Shown here in pieces: positions 42,268 through 54,524 of a DNA stretch of 64,000 nucleotides. The notes under the pieces are model-generated. The model saw only the letters and a list, made by a program, of their open reading frames with translations, was not told where the DNA came from and did no database searches. The DNA comes from Crocodylus rhombifer (Eukaryota; Chordata; Crocodylia; Crocodylidae). The position numbers and the translations under genes are program-made. Where the stretch lies: positions 124,001-188,000 of the forward strand of contig JAVSML010024444.1 of assembly GCA_038503035.1 (NCBI GenBank), given 5' to 3'. Within the stretch, counting starts at the first letter, position 1. Each line of letters opens with the position of its first letter.

Positions 42268-44035
42268 CATTATTCCTATGACATCATAATTATTTGAATT
42301 GAGCAGGAGGATGAGCTCCTTCTGCTTATTCCCCAAGCTCCTGGCATTTGTGTACAGGCAGGCAAGTGTGCCCTTGGGGGCTCTTGCCTTGCCCACAGAT
42401 TGTACCAGGGTTGGGGCAGGGTGGGTTCCCTTAAGTGCCTTGGCCTGCTGGCTTTGCAAGGGTTGCTCAGGGCGCCAGCAGTGGTGGTTGTCCCCCCGTC
42501 CCCCAACAGGCTTAGTTCAAAGCCCGGTGGAGCAGGTCAGCCAGTCTGGCTGAGAAGAGCCTCCTTCCCAGGGGAGAGGTGGAGGCCATCTCTTCTCAGC
42601 AGCTCGCTGCTTCTCTCATCATAGATCAGGCTGTGGTCATGGAAGCCAAAGCCTTCTCCATGACACCAGCACCACAGTCTTTGGTTGACTACGTGGATCC
42701 CCCTCTCCCTCCTCAGCCGATACCCCAAGACTGGGAGGATCGACGAGAACACCACCTGTGCTCCCAGACCCTTTAGCCCTGCTCCCAAATCCCTGTAGCA
42801 CCTCATGACCTGCCTGGGAGCACTGCAAGCCATGTTGTTGGCGCCCACATGAATAAGGAGTGTAGGATAGTGGTCTGTGTGCTGGACAAGCTTAGGGATC
42901 CTCTTCGCAATGTCCTGGATGTGGGTCCCCGGGAAGCAGTAGACTTCCTGGGCTAAGGGTTCAGGGCAGAATATTGTCCCCTCAGTCCCCCTCAGGATGG
43001 AGTCTCCCACAACAAACACCTTATGTTTTGTCTTGGGGAGAGTGGGGACAATAGCTGCAGTTGAGCCTGTGTTGCCTGTAGGAGCTGGCAACTCAGCAGG
43101 CTCTGCTGGAGCAGCAAGAGGTGCATACCTGTTGCTAAGCTCCAGTGGGGCAGGGGCCTTGGTGCAGTGGGCCTTAGGGCCCTTGACCACCTTGGTCCAT
43201 GCCCCTGACTGGACAGAGTGGGAGGTCCCGGAGTCCTCCTTTGTCCTGGAGGGAGACTGTGATCTACCCTCTGGCTCCCAGGGGAGAAGGGCCTGGCAGT
43301 AGGAGTTGATCTCCTGCTCACAGTCCCTGATGGCACGCAGTCTCTGGACTGTGGCCTGGAGCTACTCCAGCTGGTGTGCCAGAGACCCCAAAAGGGAGCA
43401 GACCCCACAAGGGGAGGTGGCCATGCTCCCAGGCCCCAGAGCCTGAAAAAGGGGACAGGCAGCTCCCGCAGCCAAGCACCAGGGGCTCCGTCTGCGTGGA
43501 GCCCAGAACCATGGGCTCCATCTGGGTGGCCGTCTCTGGGGTGCCTGATGCGGGGGGCCGCAGAAGCTGAGGGGACCCTCAGGGTGTGGCACTTGCCCAT
43601 CCGTGTCATGTCTCTAGTAGGCTGGCTATGGCTGGGACTGTCTACCCTGGGGGGTTTGCAGGCAGGGTCTTGGGCCCTCCTGTGCACCCTTCTGCATGAA
43701 CTCTGTGCTAACTCAAGAGCAGCCTGTTCACACCGGTCCAGTCACATGGCTCCCTGGGGGCTTGGTGAAGTAAGGGCCTGGGCGTGGCTTGATCCAGCCC
43801 GGCTCCACTCAGCCACTTCCTCCCACTTACTAAGGGGTTGACCCCCTCCCACCACGGGCCCCGCTTGCCTCCAGCTGTGCCAGCACAGGCTCCGCAGCTG
43901 CTCGGGGTGGTTTCTGGGGGGCTTCGGGGGAGCGGGGGCTCAGCGGGCTTTCCCCCGCATGTCTCTTGCCACTCCGGAGCCTAACTGGGGCTTTTTTGCT
44001 GTTGGCGTGAGATGAAATGTGGGACTTCATTCCTA
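42268..44035 (-). mobile_element. CR1 LINE copy B, 5' part (5' UTR, ORF1, start of ORF2)
   Basis: The minus-strand 5' third of copy B. It comprises a GC-rich 5' UTR (about 43600-44035), ORF1 (about 42537-43592), an inter-ORF region with TTTAAAC..., and the start of ORF2, ACLYTNARSLGNKQKELILL (42300-42370). The 5' end is placed near 44035, where GC-rich CR1 sequence gives way to AT-rich DNA. Confidence 0.9.
42537..43592 (-). pseudogene. CR1 copy B ORF1 with SGNH esterase-like domain
   Basis: Open for 217 codons from 43190 to 42537. Upstream in the same frame 43592-43362 is open, separated only by one TAG at 43359-43361. The upstream part has CGVCSLLGSLAHQLE (zinc-finger-like CxxC followed by a coiled-coil-like stretch). 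The main part has FVVGDSILRGTEG (codons 59-71; block I nucleophile Ser in GDS), HVGANNM (114-120; Gly and Asn of block III) and RDGLHLSPGK (200-209; the Asp/His block). This is the layout of CR1 ORF1 proteins with a lipase/esterase domain. The triad looks intact. In the element the protein is thought to bind nucleic acid or membranes and assist retrotransposition. Confidence 0.85.
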
Positions 44036-45135
44036 CAAAAAGGACAGCTAGCAGCTTTTTGCATTGAGGTTACTGTGGCTAACAGAACATATATCCAGAT
44101 ATATCCAGAGTGGAAAAAGAATCCTTTCTACTACATAGAAAGATTAGCCAGTATGTTAAGTACAGGAAACCATTTTTAGTAGAAAGTGACAGTAATTCAC
44201 TAGAAAGCATTATTAGAAACTCACTGCTAACCACCTCCAAATACTACCAGTGCATACTACTGAATTTAGCTGTACACTGCAGGAAATGCAGAAAGCCAGA
44301 TTAGCCTGTATAGAGCTCTGAGTTGCTGCAGCCAGACTGCTCCAGTATCCATGATACTACTCTGCAGGCTGAAATACAGATATACCTGCAGAAAACATCA
44401 ACTGGTAGAAGAGACTAGAAAGAATCCAGGAACAAACTATTCAAGATAGAGAATTACAAGGGCTCACAGCTATCATTCAGTCTAGATGGCCAGACATCTA
44501 GGAAGAAGTCCTACCTGTCTCTAAGAGCACTCAGAAAAAAGGACATAAAAAGGCATACATAAAAAGGCAGTTGAACTCATGTGCAGATACTCGCAAACAG
44601 AAATGTTCTCAAATACACCAGAGCCATTCTGAAAGACATGCATGACTCCAGAAAGCAAAAGATGATGAATATTGGCCAAACAATATCAGAAACCTGATGA
44701 ACAGTTGTGACAGTGGTGGGGAAATACAGACCAAGCAGCAGGTCACTGAGAATACACATAATCCCTAACGGAACCTGAAGCAATGAAAACGGACATTTTC
44801 ACTCGAACTGTATAGCTTACTGCATTTTATTTTAGGCAACTATTAAGATTTATAGGGAATTAAATGAGCTGTCAGACATTACCACAGCAATCATGATAGA
44901 CAAAACAGTGCAGAATTTCAGCAGAAACATTGTTCCAAGTGATGCAGTTTCAGACAACAAATCCCAGTTTAGTCATAATAGCGAGCAACCCATCCCAGTT
45001 GAGTCATAATAGTGAGTTTGTGCAATATACAAATGGTAGTGATGGAAGGAGTATAACAGATGAGAAGGATGAGAGCTATGCAAAGGCCAAAGACTGTTGC
45101 AATATAGAAGCTTAAGATTGTCCAGAACTGCAACT
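44036..45135. other. Gene-less DNA with a short direct repeat
   Basis: No gene is recognised. ATCCCAGTTTAGTCATAATAGC (first 20 bases shared, with one change) occurs twice in tandem at about 44960-45017. Otherwise nothing recognisable. Confidence 0.5.
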
Positions 45136-46545
45136 GGGGCTAAGGACAAACATTTAAAAAGCCAGAGCCTGAATTAATTCAATCTTTGCAGGTTAGTATA
45201 ACATACCCAGGTTGAATCGATTTGTAACAGCACAGACATTCCTTGTGGACTGAGGAAATGAAAGCACATGCCTGCAGTTGCTTAGGCCAGGCCTTGGAGG
45301 GGTGCTAGAGAGTGGCCACAACTTCAAGGAAGCTGTGCTGGGGGGGCATGGCCAGCCTGGGCAGTAGCCTGGGCTGAACTGGCCAGAGAGGGGTTTAGTT
45401 CCCCACCTCCCTGTCCCACTGGCAGGAGCCCAAACCAGGTCTGCCAAGCTACAGCAGCAGGCCAGCATGACCCGTGAGGCAGAGGGGGCAAGGAAGGGGG
45501 TTATTCCTCCTGCTACCCTCACTGCCCCTCAGGGACCACAGACAGGTCTGCCTAACCTGACTGCCACCACTCCCTGCTTGGGGCAAGCAGGAGAATAAGC
45601 CCCTGATGCTGGAGGGAAGGGGAGTAGCCCCCATCCCTACCCCTTACCTAAGGGGCCCTGCCAGCTGGTATCTGGCTGAACCCCTGCCTGGCTGCTGCAG
45701 CAGCAAGGGGGCTGGGCTCTTCATGGGGGCAGTAGCCCCTGTCACACTGTGTTGAGGAACATGAGCCTCTTCCCAGAGGGGTCCCCTGCTGTGGGACTGG
45801 CAGAGCAGTGGCAGACTGCACATAACAGCACCGGGGCTCAGATGATGGGAAGGCCCCCACCAGTGCTGCTGCTGCTACCACCACACCCCGGCAGCAGCTT
45901 TCCTTGCCTCACAGCTTGGCTTGGGAAAACCATGATGGGCTGCGATGGTCACTCCCCTCTTGCTGCTCCAGTGGTGGGGGTGGGGCCAGACACTGGTTGG
46001 CAAGACCCCTTAAGTGGGGGGGCAGGGAGCAAAGTTATTACCCAGTCTGCCTCCTGGGCACTGCAGCAGAGTCACCCACCCAGCTGCCACCACTTGCTCT
46101 GTGCTTGAGGCAAGCAATGAAATAAGCCCACTCCTACCCCCTCCCTCCGGTGTCCAGAGGAGGGGCTTATTCTGCCACTTGCCCCTGCCAGGGGGTATGA
46201 AACCCCTATCTGGCCAGATCTCTGCCCCTGTCTGTCCCTGTTTGTCCCAGCTTGGCTGGGGAGCGGAGGGGTGGGGCTAGAGCAGAGACCCCAGCCCAGA
46301 GAGGATGCTGGGATGCTGAGGGACTCTGATTTAAGCTAAACCAGGAAGGGGGCTGGCACAGACATTGCATAAACTGGTTTGAGCTCAATCAATTAGGTCT
46401 GATGCTACATTCAACCAGGTTTATCTCAAACTGGTTTCAGCCATTTTGAAACTGGTTGTTGTACACTGAATGTCTGTTCTGTTACAGGCTTAAACCAGTT
46501 TCTGATCACTTAAACCAGTTTATGTGTAGTTTCTGTCCCTAGCCT
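45136..46545. mobile_element. Non-autonomous TIR element, long family member
   Basis: Left end GGGGCTAAGGACAAAC and right end (reverse complement) CAGGCTAGGGACAGAAAC form an imperfect inverted repeat. Subterminal blocks GAATTAATTCAATCTTTGCAGG (left; first 20 bases shared) and repeated AAACCAGTTT/AAACTGGTTT motifs (right) match the copy at 29233-30010. The middle is about 600 bases longer and GC-rich with alternating palindromic stretches. No transposase. No clear target duplication. Confidence 0.65.
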
Positions 46546-47807
46546 GGGACACTATCAGGATCAAACTGTTTCAGAAGACAAATTGTGAATTCGGAAGCAA
46601 ACTACATGGGTTGAAGAGATATAAGCTTTTTTTATAGAATATAGTGGTAAATGGGCATATATGTTACAGCAATGGCAAATATGCCTGTTCAGTCTGAGTG
46701 CAAGACACAAGCATAGCTGTAGAGGATGGTGATAAAGGAACATTGCTGAGACTTGATGAATAGGACATAAAGAGAATACAAACTCCAAAATAGATCATAC
46801 ATATTGGAACAGAAATAGAAATGTCTACAAAGTATACATGTACAAATAAGAGCTACTTTACTTACAGGATGTATGGGGAAATATAGAGTATTTAGTGTAT
46901 ATAACCAGGTTGTGGAATTCACATTTAGTTTTCTTATCTGAAATAAATATGTCAAAAATATATTGTAATAAATTCCCAATAGGGGTTAATTAGAATGTTG
47001 GGAACTTCTGCTTTCTGGGAATGTTTGTTACAAAAGAACAATAGATGTGGATGAAAAAACAAAACCTGAAGGTTGCATTGTCTTGACTCTTCTTTTTTAT
47101 ACGTGAACACTGAACAGTGCATAAAATGGATTTGAAGGCCATATATTTCTTATTGTCTATTCTTCCTGTAATTATGATTGACATAATAAAACTAATAACA
47201 TGTGTATACTGGCATGTACAGACAGCTTGAGACAATATGTCTGAGGAAAATAGACCATTTAAGAGAGAACAAGCTAAGAAGGGATAATGTTGTGTATCTG
47301 TGCATAAGGAAATAATGCTCTCCAAAAAGACCATACTGAGATGTTATTTAGTCTGCTAATCTTTCTGGCTTTCTTGAATACTGGAAATGGAATGGCTTCA
47401 AAGGTGGTTTGAGAGGTTACTGGTGCTGTTTCAAGCTGTCACACATTGTTTTGCTGCTTTAACAGGTACAATGTATCCATTGTATACAATGTATCCATGT
47501 TGGAATTTCAAAACTTCCCACAAAAATGATGCAATTTTGTGAAAAAAAAATATGCTTGATAAGACTGAGTAGATGGTTGATTGCTGTTCTCCCGGGGACC
47601 ATATGGTCAAGGGAAAAACCCAGACAAGTTATTTTTTTACATGTAGCCTTTCATAAATATAATAATAATAATATTCCTCTGGTGAAGAAGGCAAATAACA
47701 CTACCTATTATTAGAGAAGGAAAAAATAAAAGGCTAGCTAAGGGCCAGATCTTCAAATTTATCTAGGTGCCTGATGTCCACTGAAGCTAATAGAGGAGTT
47801 AGGTGAT
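46546..47807. other. Gene-less AT-rich DNA
   Basis: No gene or element is recognised. A short local duplication, TACAATGTATCCAT, is repeated near 47467-47500. Confidence 0.5.
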
Positions 47808-48215
47808 CAGGAATGGGACTTATCAGCCTGGAAAAGCACAGGCTCAGGGGTGACCTGGTGGTAGCCTATAAGTACGTAAGGGGTGCACATCAGGAGCTGG
47901 GGGAACATCTGTTTACCAGAGCACCCCAAGGGATGACAAGGTCCAACAGTCACAAACTCCTCCAAGACCATTTTAGGCTGGACATAAGGAAAAACTTCTT
48001 TACTATCTGAGTCCCCAGGGCCTGAAATAGACTCCTTCTAGAGGTGGTGCAAGCACATTCCCTGGACTCCCTTAAGAAGTGTTGGATGCCTATCTTGCTG
48101 AGATCCTTTGACCCTATCTGACTTCCTACCATTGGGGCAGGGGGCTGGACCTGATGATCTTCTGAGGTCCTTTCCAGCCCTGGTGTCTATGAAGTCTATA
48201 AAATCTATGAATAGG
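47808..48215 (+). mobile_element. 5'-truncated CR1, last 400 bases
   Basis: Plus-strand CR1 3' end from MGLISLEKHRLRGDLV (near 47813) through RFRLDIRKNFFT-like sequence and the 3' UTR (GGGGCAGGGGGCTGGACCTG near 48133) to the terminal TCTATGAAGTCTATAAAATC repeat. It matches the B/G lineage. The reading frame is broken after 65 codons. Confidence 0.9.
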
Positions 48216-49146
48216 AACTGGGTATCTAAATATCTTTGGGGATCTGGACCAAGGCTGTATCTTAAGGTCAAACAAGAAGTCATTATAAGGACTAGTATTA
48301 TCAGACAAGTCTCCTGCCTCCCATTTACATGCCTATGTAACTGGGACTCCATGTCCCCACTCTTACCTGCCTGGGAAACTTAATTAACATCTCCATGCCT
48401 CTGTGGTACTGTCTGGAAACTGGAGGGCATGATGTGTGCAATGGGGTCTGGGCCCTTCCAAATATTAGTATACCATCAGGCCCTGATTACCAGAGCCTCA
48501 GCACACAGAGCAACGGACAAGCCAACAGATGTTTGAAAGCATGGGAGCCTAGCACATAATCATTTTTGAATTGTAAACTGGAATGGTAGTAACCCCCTGC
48601 CTTATTTATGACTCATATTGAAATATATCAGAAGTATCAGGGACAGATCTCTAGCTGATGTAAATTGTTGCAGCTCCACTGATTTTCCATGAGCTATTAA
48701 TCTGGCCCTGCGTTTGCATCTTTACAACTTGCCACCTTGGAGTCTCCCTTGCTTTTTCATTTCTTCTTAGTGTTCATAAACTGTGACATTGTATCTAACC
48801 CTTCAGTGCTTGTATTAAAACTCCTACTAAGTTGCTAGGTTACATACAATTACACAAATATAGGCTTCTGATTCATTTAGTCTGGTAAACAGATAGAAAA
48901 ATGAAACATAAAATGTGGACACTGGGCTAAAGTCAGTCCTGATGTAAGCACAAGTAGTTCAGCTGAATCTAATGGAATTAGATCCATTTACGCTAAGGCT
49001 GAATTGGACCCACTCTCTGCTACCATTTCATTATCTTTGACACAATGTTCCTCTTTAACCTAACCTTAGTCTTTCCAAGATGATTATGTACTTTCCAATG
49101 AATGAAACATCCAAGTATACGGGCTACTTCTACATGTCCGTTTTAG
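48216..49146. other. Gene-less DNA, no recognised element
   Basis: No recognisable features except the pyrimidine-rich tract ending TTTTAG at 49146, a possible splice acceptor. Confidence 0.45.
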
Positions 49147-49350
49147 GGAGAATTTGTGAACAATGTTACAGGTGAGGTGTTGATATTTTCTCCACATTCC
49201 CTGTTCTACGGTGCAGAGAATTCAGACCTAAGGATATGGCCCGGCTCAGAAGTCAATGTGTCTCTACAGATTCAAGAAAATGGTATTACAGCCATTTGCT
49301 ATTTACCATTTACCTTTTCTCAGTTGTATGGACTAGAAACCCAAATTCAG
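49147..49350 (+). CDS. Candidate host exon (68 codons, phase 0-0)
   Basis: 204 bases with no stop in one frame, bounded by CCGTTTTAG|G (acceptor-like, after a partly pyrimidine-rich stretch) and ATTCAG|GTAAATG (good donor). Both ends fall between codons. The translation is not repeat-like. It includes SLFYGAENSDLRIWPGSEV, NVSLQIQ (possible N-glycosylation NVS) and CYLPFTF, and would suit an extracellular beta-rich domain. An in-frame TAG sits at the acceptor (49144-49146), and the frame closes within five codons after the donor, as expected for an exon. I do not recognise the protein. A chance open stretch remains possible. Confidence 0.35.
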
Positions 49351-49735
49351 GTAAATGTATGATTTAAAAAGGTCGGTGTACTGAAACGTATGGAGAGACA
49401 TAGAACAGATTTCTAGCACCTCTCTAATGAATTAAAAAGCCTGCAAATAATACTTAAATGAAGTGAAAAAGACTATGACTTCCTGTAAATGTGAACAATG
49501 TACCTGACTGAAAAGGTCACAACTCTGACCGTTAAAAGAATAATGTAAGCACGGCTGTTCCCACAGAGTTGTTTTAACAGGAATGTCTTTTATAATTAAA
49601 CTTGCTTAGTGAAGTGAGATATAGTAAAGCAGAATGAAAGTCCCAAATTGCTTCACTGAAATTAAAGGGAACTTTATTCAACTTAAAATGAAGCTACCCT
49701 CCATTTAGAGTGAGGTTTCACTCATATTATAGTCA
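49351..49735. other. Gene-less DNA, no recognised element
   Basis: If 49147-49350 is an exon, this is the intron after it. No repeat signature seen. Confidence 0.4.
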
Positions 49736-50410
49736 AGGGCTGTGTGTAGATGAAATGAGGGGCATGTGTGCACAACACTTTAAAGTGCGTTAAATGCTTT
49801 TGCAGTGCTTTAATGGTGTTGGTGTTTGCATGCGGCAGTGGTATCTTGCGCAGTAATTCCAGCTGCTGTAGCAAATTCAGCAGTGTAATGTGCCTTAAAT
49901 GACTTGGGGCGCAGCAAACTAAAACCATCATAAGAAGTTCTAGTTTGCTGCCCTACAGCTGCAGAGCAAAGCACCAGGCTTTGTGCAGCTCAGGGGCTCT
50001 GCAGGGAGCCCTGCAGGCAGCCTGGCAGCAGCCTGGGAAGGCAGGCTCCATCCAAGTTAAAAAAAAAAGCAGCAATATATTTTTGTTTTCCTGAAGCCTG
50101 CCTGCATCCCTGAGCTGTGTGGGGACCCAGTGCTTCCCTCCAAGACTACAGTGCCCCCCGGGACTGCCTGAGCCAGTGGGTGGGGGCCTCCTGGCTGGGA
50201 GGGGGGCCCACTGCTGCCACACAGCCCAGGCACCAGCCCTGCCCCACAGCCCAGTGACCGCTCTGCCCACCAGCAGCTCACCCTCCCCTCCCTACCGGAA
50301 GAGGTAGGTAAGTGGGTGTTTGCATGACACAGGGGTTTAAAGGGCCCTAAATTGAAGCAGTGTTTTAAAAAACCCACCGCTTTAATTTAGGGCCCCCATT
50401 TTGTCTGCAT
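49736..50410. mobile_element. Possible non-autonomous element with terminal hairpin
   Basis: The segment starts with GTGTGTAGATG...GGGGCATGTGTGCAC, resembling the Harbinger-MITE ends, and contains a GC-rich core. It ends with a hairpin: GGGCCCTAAATTGAAGC pairs with GCTTTAATTTAGGGCCC (about 50342-50396). The motif GTGTTTGCATG occurs near both ends (49821-49831, 50317-50327). No clear target duplication, so boundaries are approximate. Confidence 0.35.
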
Positions 50411-53400
50411 AATCTGCAGCTTGATACATAAGTGGAGCATCTATGACAATAACTGCTGCCCTAAAAATATACTTGCACTTCCCCACCATTTCTTCCAGTG
50501 TAATGAGCATAAGAGGAAGAACAGGAGTCTTGGCTAAAGCCACAGCAAATGGGCAAACTAAACAATGGGGAATGAGGTGTGATCTCACCAGTGCCCACCT
50601 CAGTCATGGTGAATGATGGTAAGCCCCCACAGGCCCCAATAATGACAGGGTTTTGAAGACTCTTTTTGCCTTGTTCTCTGGTCCTCAGTCTGTCAGTCTA
50701 ATATGTCGAATTTTCAATACCAACCATTTAGATATCATACTCCTCCCCACCCCCTAATTTAGACTGGCTTAGGAATCATGAGATGTCTTAAGAATAATAG
50801 ACATTGGGTTCTTGCTATTTGCCTTTTGGACAAGAAAAGACAAGAGCAAACAGGAAAAGGAGATGAGGAAAGAAACAGATCAAGACGACAAGTTGGAAGA
50901 TCCTACCGGGACAATGTTCAAACAGCTGGGTTGTGAAGGAGATCATTATGACTTATATAAACATCTCTAATAAGAAAGATCATAAAAGTAAAGCCTAGCC
51001 TATATATATATCTTATTGCATATATATTTATTCTTGGTAAGATGTGATTCAGTGTAAAACTTCTACTTCTCTGATGGATTATTTAAACTTTTCTGTCTGC
51101 TCTCAGAAGTCCTGCAGTATTTCATTTTTGTTTCTGGATTTGCATCATTAGCAATGCTTAATGACCATACATTTTTTATAACTGTTAAAGGTCCTTTGTC
51201 ATGCAAGGCATGAGAAAATGAATTCAATTAACTTGTTTTATTATGTCAAATACTAGCAGATCAGAAGAGGTGGACCCAGTCCTTCCTGCGATGATGGTCC
51301 TAATGAATTTCATAAGGCTACTGTCTGATTCCACTGGAAGTCTAGTCAGGAGTGGAGAGTCCTTAACTGTGCTGAACGGAATGTATCAACAATTCTAATT
51401 AGAAAAGACAAACACCTCAAATTCACGTTATTTTTTAGCTTAGTCTTTACTGTGAACCTAAAAACTCATGAAAAGTGATACTAAAGACTGTCCTATCTAG
51501 GTCTAGGACATAGATCACTTCAGCATGTCTTTTGCCAGTCTTTTTTTTTTCCTGTTGCATCAATCTTACAAAGAAAATTTTAAAAACACACAAATTTTTT
51601 ATCCTTGAGCCTGAAACTAGACAAACATGGCAAGACAAACATTCATTAGAGGTGCAGCTGGTTAAAGTCATCTGTATTTCCTAAGGATTTGCCTATGGCT
51701 GTTTTCTTTCTTTCTTTTTAAGGGTCATAGAAAATGGTCCAGCCATTTTTAAGACAAGGACTGGGGAAAGTAAGTTATTTCATCTCAAGGCTGCAGGGAC
51801 TAAACAGGACTTTACTGCACTACGGTCAAGAGCTACTTTGAATCTGGGCACAGGAGCTGAGGGCAGGAAAAGTCCTTGCATTTGTCTGTGGTCCCCTTGT
51901 TGATGCACCAGTAGCAAAGAAACAGAGAAAGTAGCCTGACTTGAATCAAAAGCTGTGTGATGCATGAGGGAGAGCGTTGAAGAAGCCAAAAGCTGAAATG
52001 GAGAAGAAGGGAAAGAAAAACAGTGCACAGTTGTGGATAGGAACAAAAGTGAGGGAATGGGGGTGCAACCATGAGCTAGGGGAGTGATTATGCATTAAAG
52101 ACTGTCTTAATTCATATTCATAAAATGACCAAATTAAGACTGCAGGGGCTGTCTGAACTCTGGCATTTCCTAAGCTTTAACTGATTGAGTTTGCAATCTA
52201 TTAACTTTAATCTAGTTTATGAGATGTATACACAGGCATTTATACCCACCGCACTGGGCTTTTGGAAGACACCTAAGGAAGTCTGGTATCCAACTGCCAT
52301 AGGCTTCTTCGAAAAGCCCACTGCAGTTTATAAACTGCCTTAGAGTCTTTTGAAACAAAAAGATCTCAGGGGCTCCTATTTTGGCCCTTTACTTCCCTTG
52401 AATAATACCTTGCTCAGAGAAGTTGCACATGAGAGGCCTGTGTAACATCTCAGCACAGAGTATATAGGATTACTTTCCTGACTAATGTACCATAGGTGGC
52501 AGTTACGGCCCCTCTGCTTTCAGGGGTAACAAAATGACTTTTCTTACTTATAACAATAACCAACTCTGAAAACTGCTAGGCTTTGAAATATCTGGTTGTT
52601 AGGAAAATATTACATGTAATTCTATGGGACAGATTCTCAGCTAGTGCATATCAGCTGAGGTACATTGCTGCCTTTCACCAGTACAGGAAATTCCCATATA
52701 GAGAGTACGCCAATTCTACTCCTATGCCACTTATGCATCTAGAACTTCACTGAAATCCACAGATTTATTCTGGATTTGCAACCTGCTAATTAAGAACAAA
52801 ATTTGATCCTCAGAGTGTTTCATTGCCAGTAGTCTTTATTTATGTTGTATTTTATTGAACTAATGCAAACAGGGTGTTATTACTGTATTTCTTCTGCAAT
52901 TTTGAAAGGTTAATTGTATTGTTGAGCAATATTTTAATTTATTCTAATTTGTCTCATCTGGATTCACTCCCATGATAGTTTTGCATATCTTTGCATTCAT
53001 TAAGGTAAACCTTTTTCTTCCTTTTTTTTTTTTTTTTTACCAAATACTCATTTGTGGCCACTTTCACCATTTTCATTTTGAACTTCATAATTCTTCAAAT
53101 GTCAAACCCTTTAGAAATCTTGGCATTAAAGGTCACCTTTCTGGGAAAATAAGGCATCATAGTCACTATTTCAACCACAGTGTGTAAGTGACAAGTTATT
53201 CTGAAATCTTTTACCTTCTGAGCAGGGTTTCAGTGAGAAGAACTTAGTCATTTTTTATTAAAATCAGTTTTTTTACAGGTCCTGTACAGCTCTGTGTTTT
53301 TGATGCAAGTAAGGTCTGCCAATCTATAGCCATAGACAGGAGTGTTGGTATATCTGAGTGGGATTAGAGAATGAACAGTAATTGTACATTGGTGCAGGCT

Positions 53401-54221
53401 GGACCAGCTTTTAGGCTGGCAGGCTGACCAGAATATATTGAACTAATACAGAGCAAGCAGGGAGGAGATGCACAGGGATGCAGGGGCAGTTTAGGAATCA
53501 ATACCATGACCCAAGATCATCTGAGGAGCCTCTATAGAGGGTAAAGATTCCTTGGTCTGATTCTGAATGATTTAGAATTGCTTTGTACTGACTTTCATAA
53601 ATGCAAAGAACATAGCATAGATTCAGCATATTTTAGGTGTTAGTCTTACTTATATTAGCATAGTAATATTTTTTTACCTGTAGTTGTGTTGTTTTAGTGT
53701 CTAGGAAACCCCTAAGCCAGTGAAGATCACTTTTTAGTAGTAAAGGGCACCCCGGGATCTACCTTTTTATGGTGAAGATCACTTTTTAGTAGTAAGGGCC
53801 CCCCCTCCTCAAGGGGCACACAAGAGAATGAAGAGACAAGCTGATTAGCATGGAAAGCAGTAGTGATAACTCAGACATTGCCTAACCATTATTGACTGGT
53901 GTGTAAGCATGATGTTATGTTCACTTGGGGTTGAACTAGACTGTTAGAGTGTTGTTAGTAAGGATGTAACAGATGAAGAACGGAAATAAATCCAACAATA
54001 ATGGAGAAGATATGATCACTGCTTTTCAGATATTTAGACATTTCACTGATGAAATAGAAGGTTAAATATACAGGAAATAGAAACAGGCACTTATGTTTTA
54101 CTTGGATTCACTGGTCTTACAAATGCATGCTCATAAACTCATGGTCAAGCGTAAACTTTTTATATTATGGATGCTGTTTCTGATGTAAAAAGTGTTTACA
54201 TGACTAAAGTATATACAATGT
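50411..54221. other. Gene-less DNA with minor simple repeats
   Basis: No gene is recognised. A T-run of about 19 lies near 53020-53038. A 24-base unit beginning GTGAAGATCACTTTTTAGTA occurs twice, near 53720 and 53772. A 47-base stretch at 51723-51769 has splice-like borders, but its phase does not follow from the candidate exon. Confidence 0.45.
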
Positions 54222-54524
54222 GGGTGCGTCTACACGTGCATTGAAGCACAACTAAATTTAATGCACATTAAGCTAATGTGCATTAAGTGATTTTGGTAGG
54301 TGTGTAGGAACTTGGCACTGAAGTTAGTGGACTTGGCATTAAAGTTAGTGGCAAGTCCCTGCAGCCCTGCTATGTGCCCCTAGTGGCACTAATGTTAGTG
54401 CCGGGTTGCCTCTGCACATGCATTAATGCGCTTTAACTAATCGCACCCAAATTTGATACCTGCAAATACATATCTTCACCATTTTTAATGCACATTAAGG
54501 GTGCACATGTGTAGACACGTGCCC
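54222..54524. mobile_element. Harbinger-type MITE 1
   Basis: Ends GGGTGCGTCTACACGTGCA (left) and, in reverse complement, GGGCACGTGTCTACACATGTG (right; first 20 bases cited in part). Subterminal TTAATGCACATTAAG occurs at both ends in inverted order. The ends match those of the Harbinger at 8152-12967 in pattern. Non-coding. Confidence 0.65.

Noticed and set aside
42992..43687. 231-codon minus-strand open frame
   Set aside because: Wrong frame relative to the CR1 ORF1 esterase, which is supported by its catalytic blocks in the neighbouring frame.
51723..51769. 47-base exon-like stretch with TTTTTAAG acceptor and AAAGTAAGTT donor
   Set aside because: If spliced after the candidate exon at 49147-49350 the phase gives an in-frame stop. 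It is too short to support alone.
52972..53187. 71-codon plus-strand open frame after a long T-run
   Set aside because: The T-run is not followed by an AG acceptor at the frame start. Translation is low-complexity and hydrophobic from the T-run.
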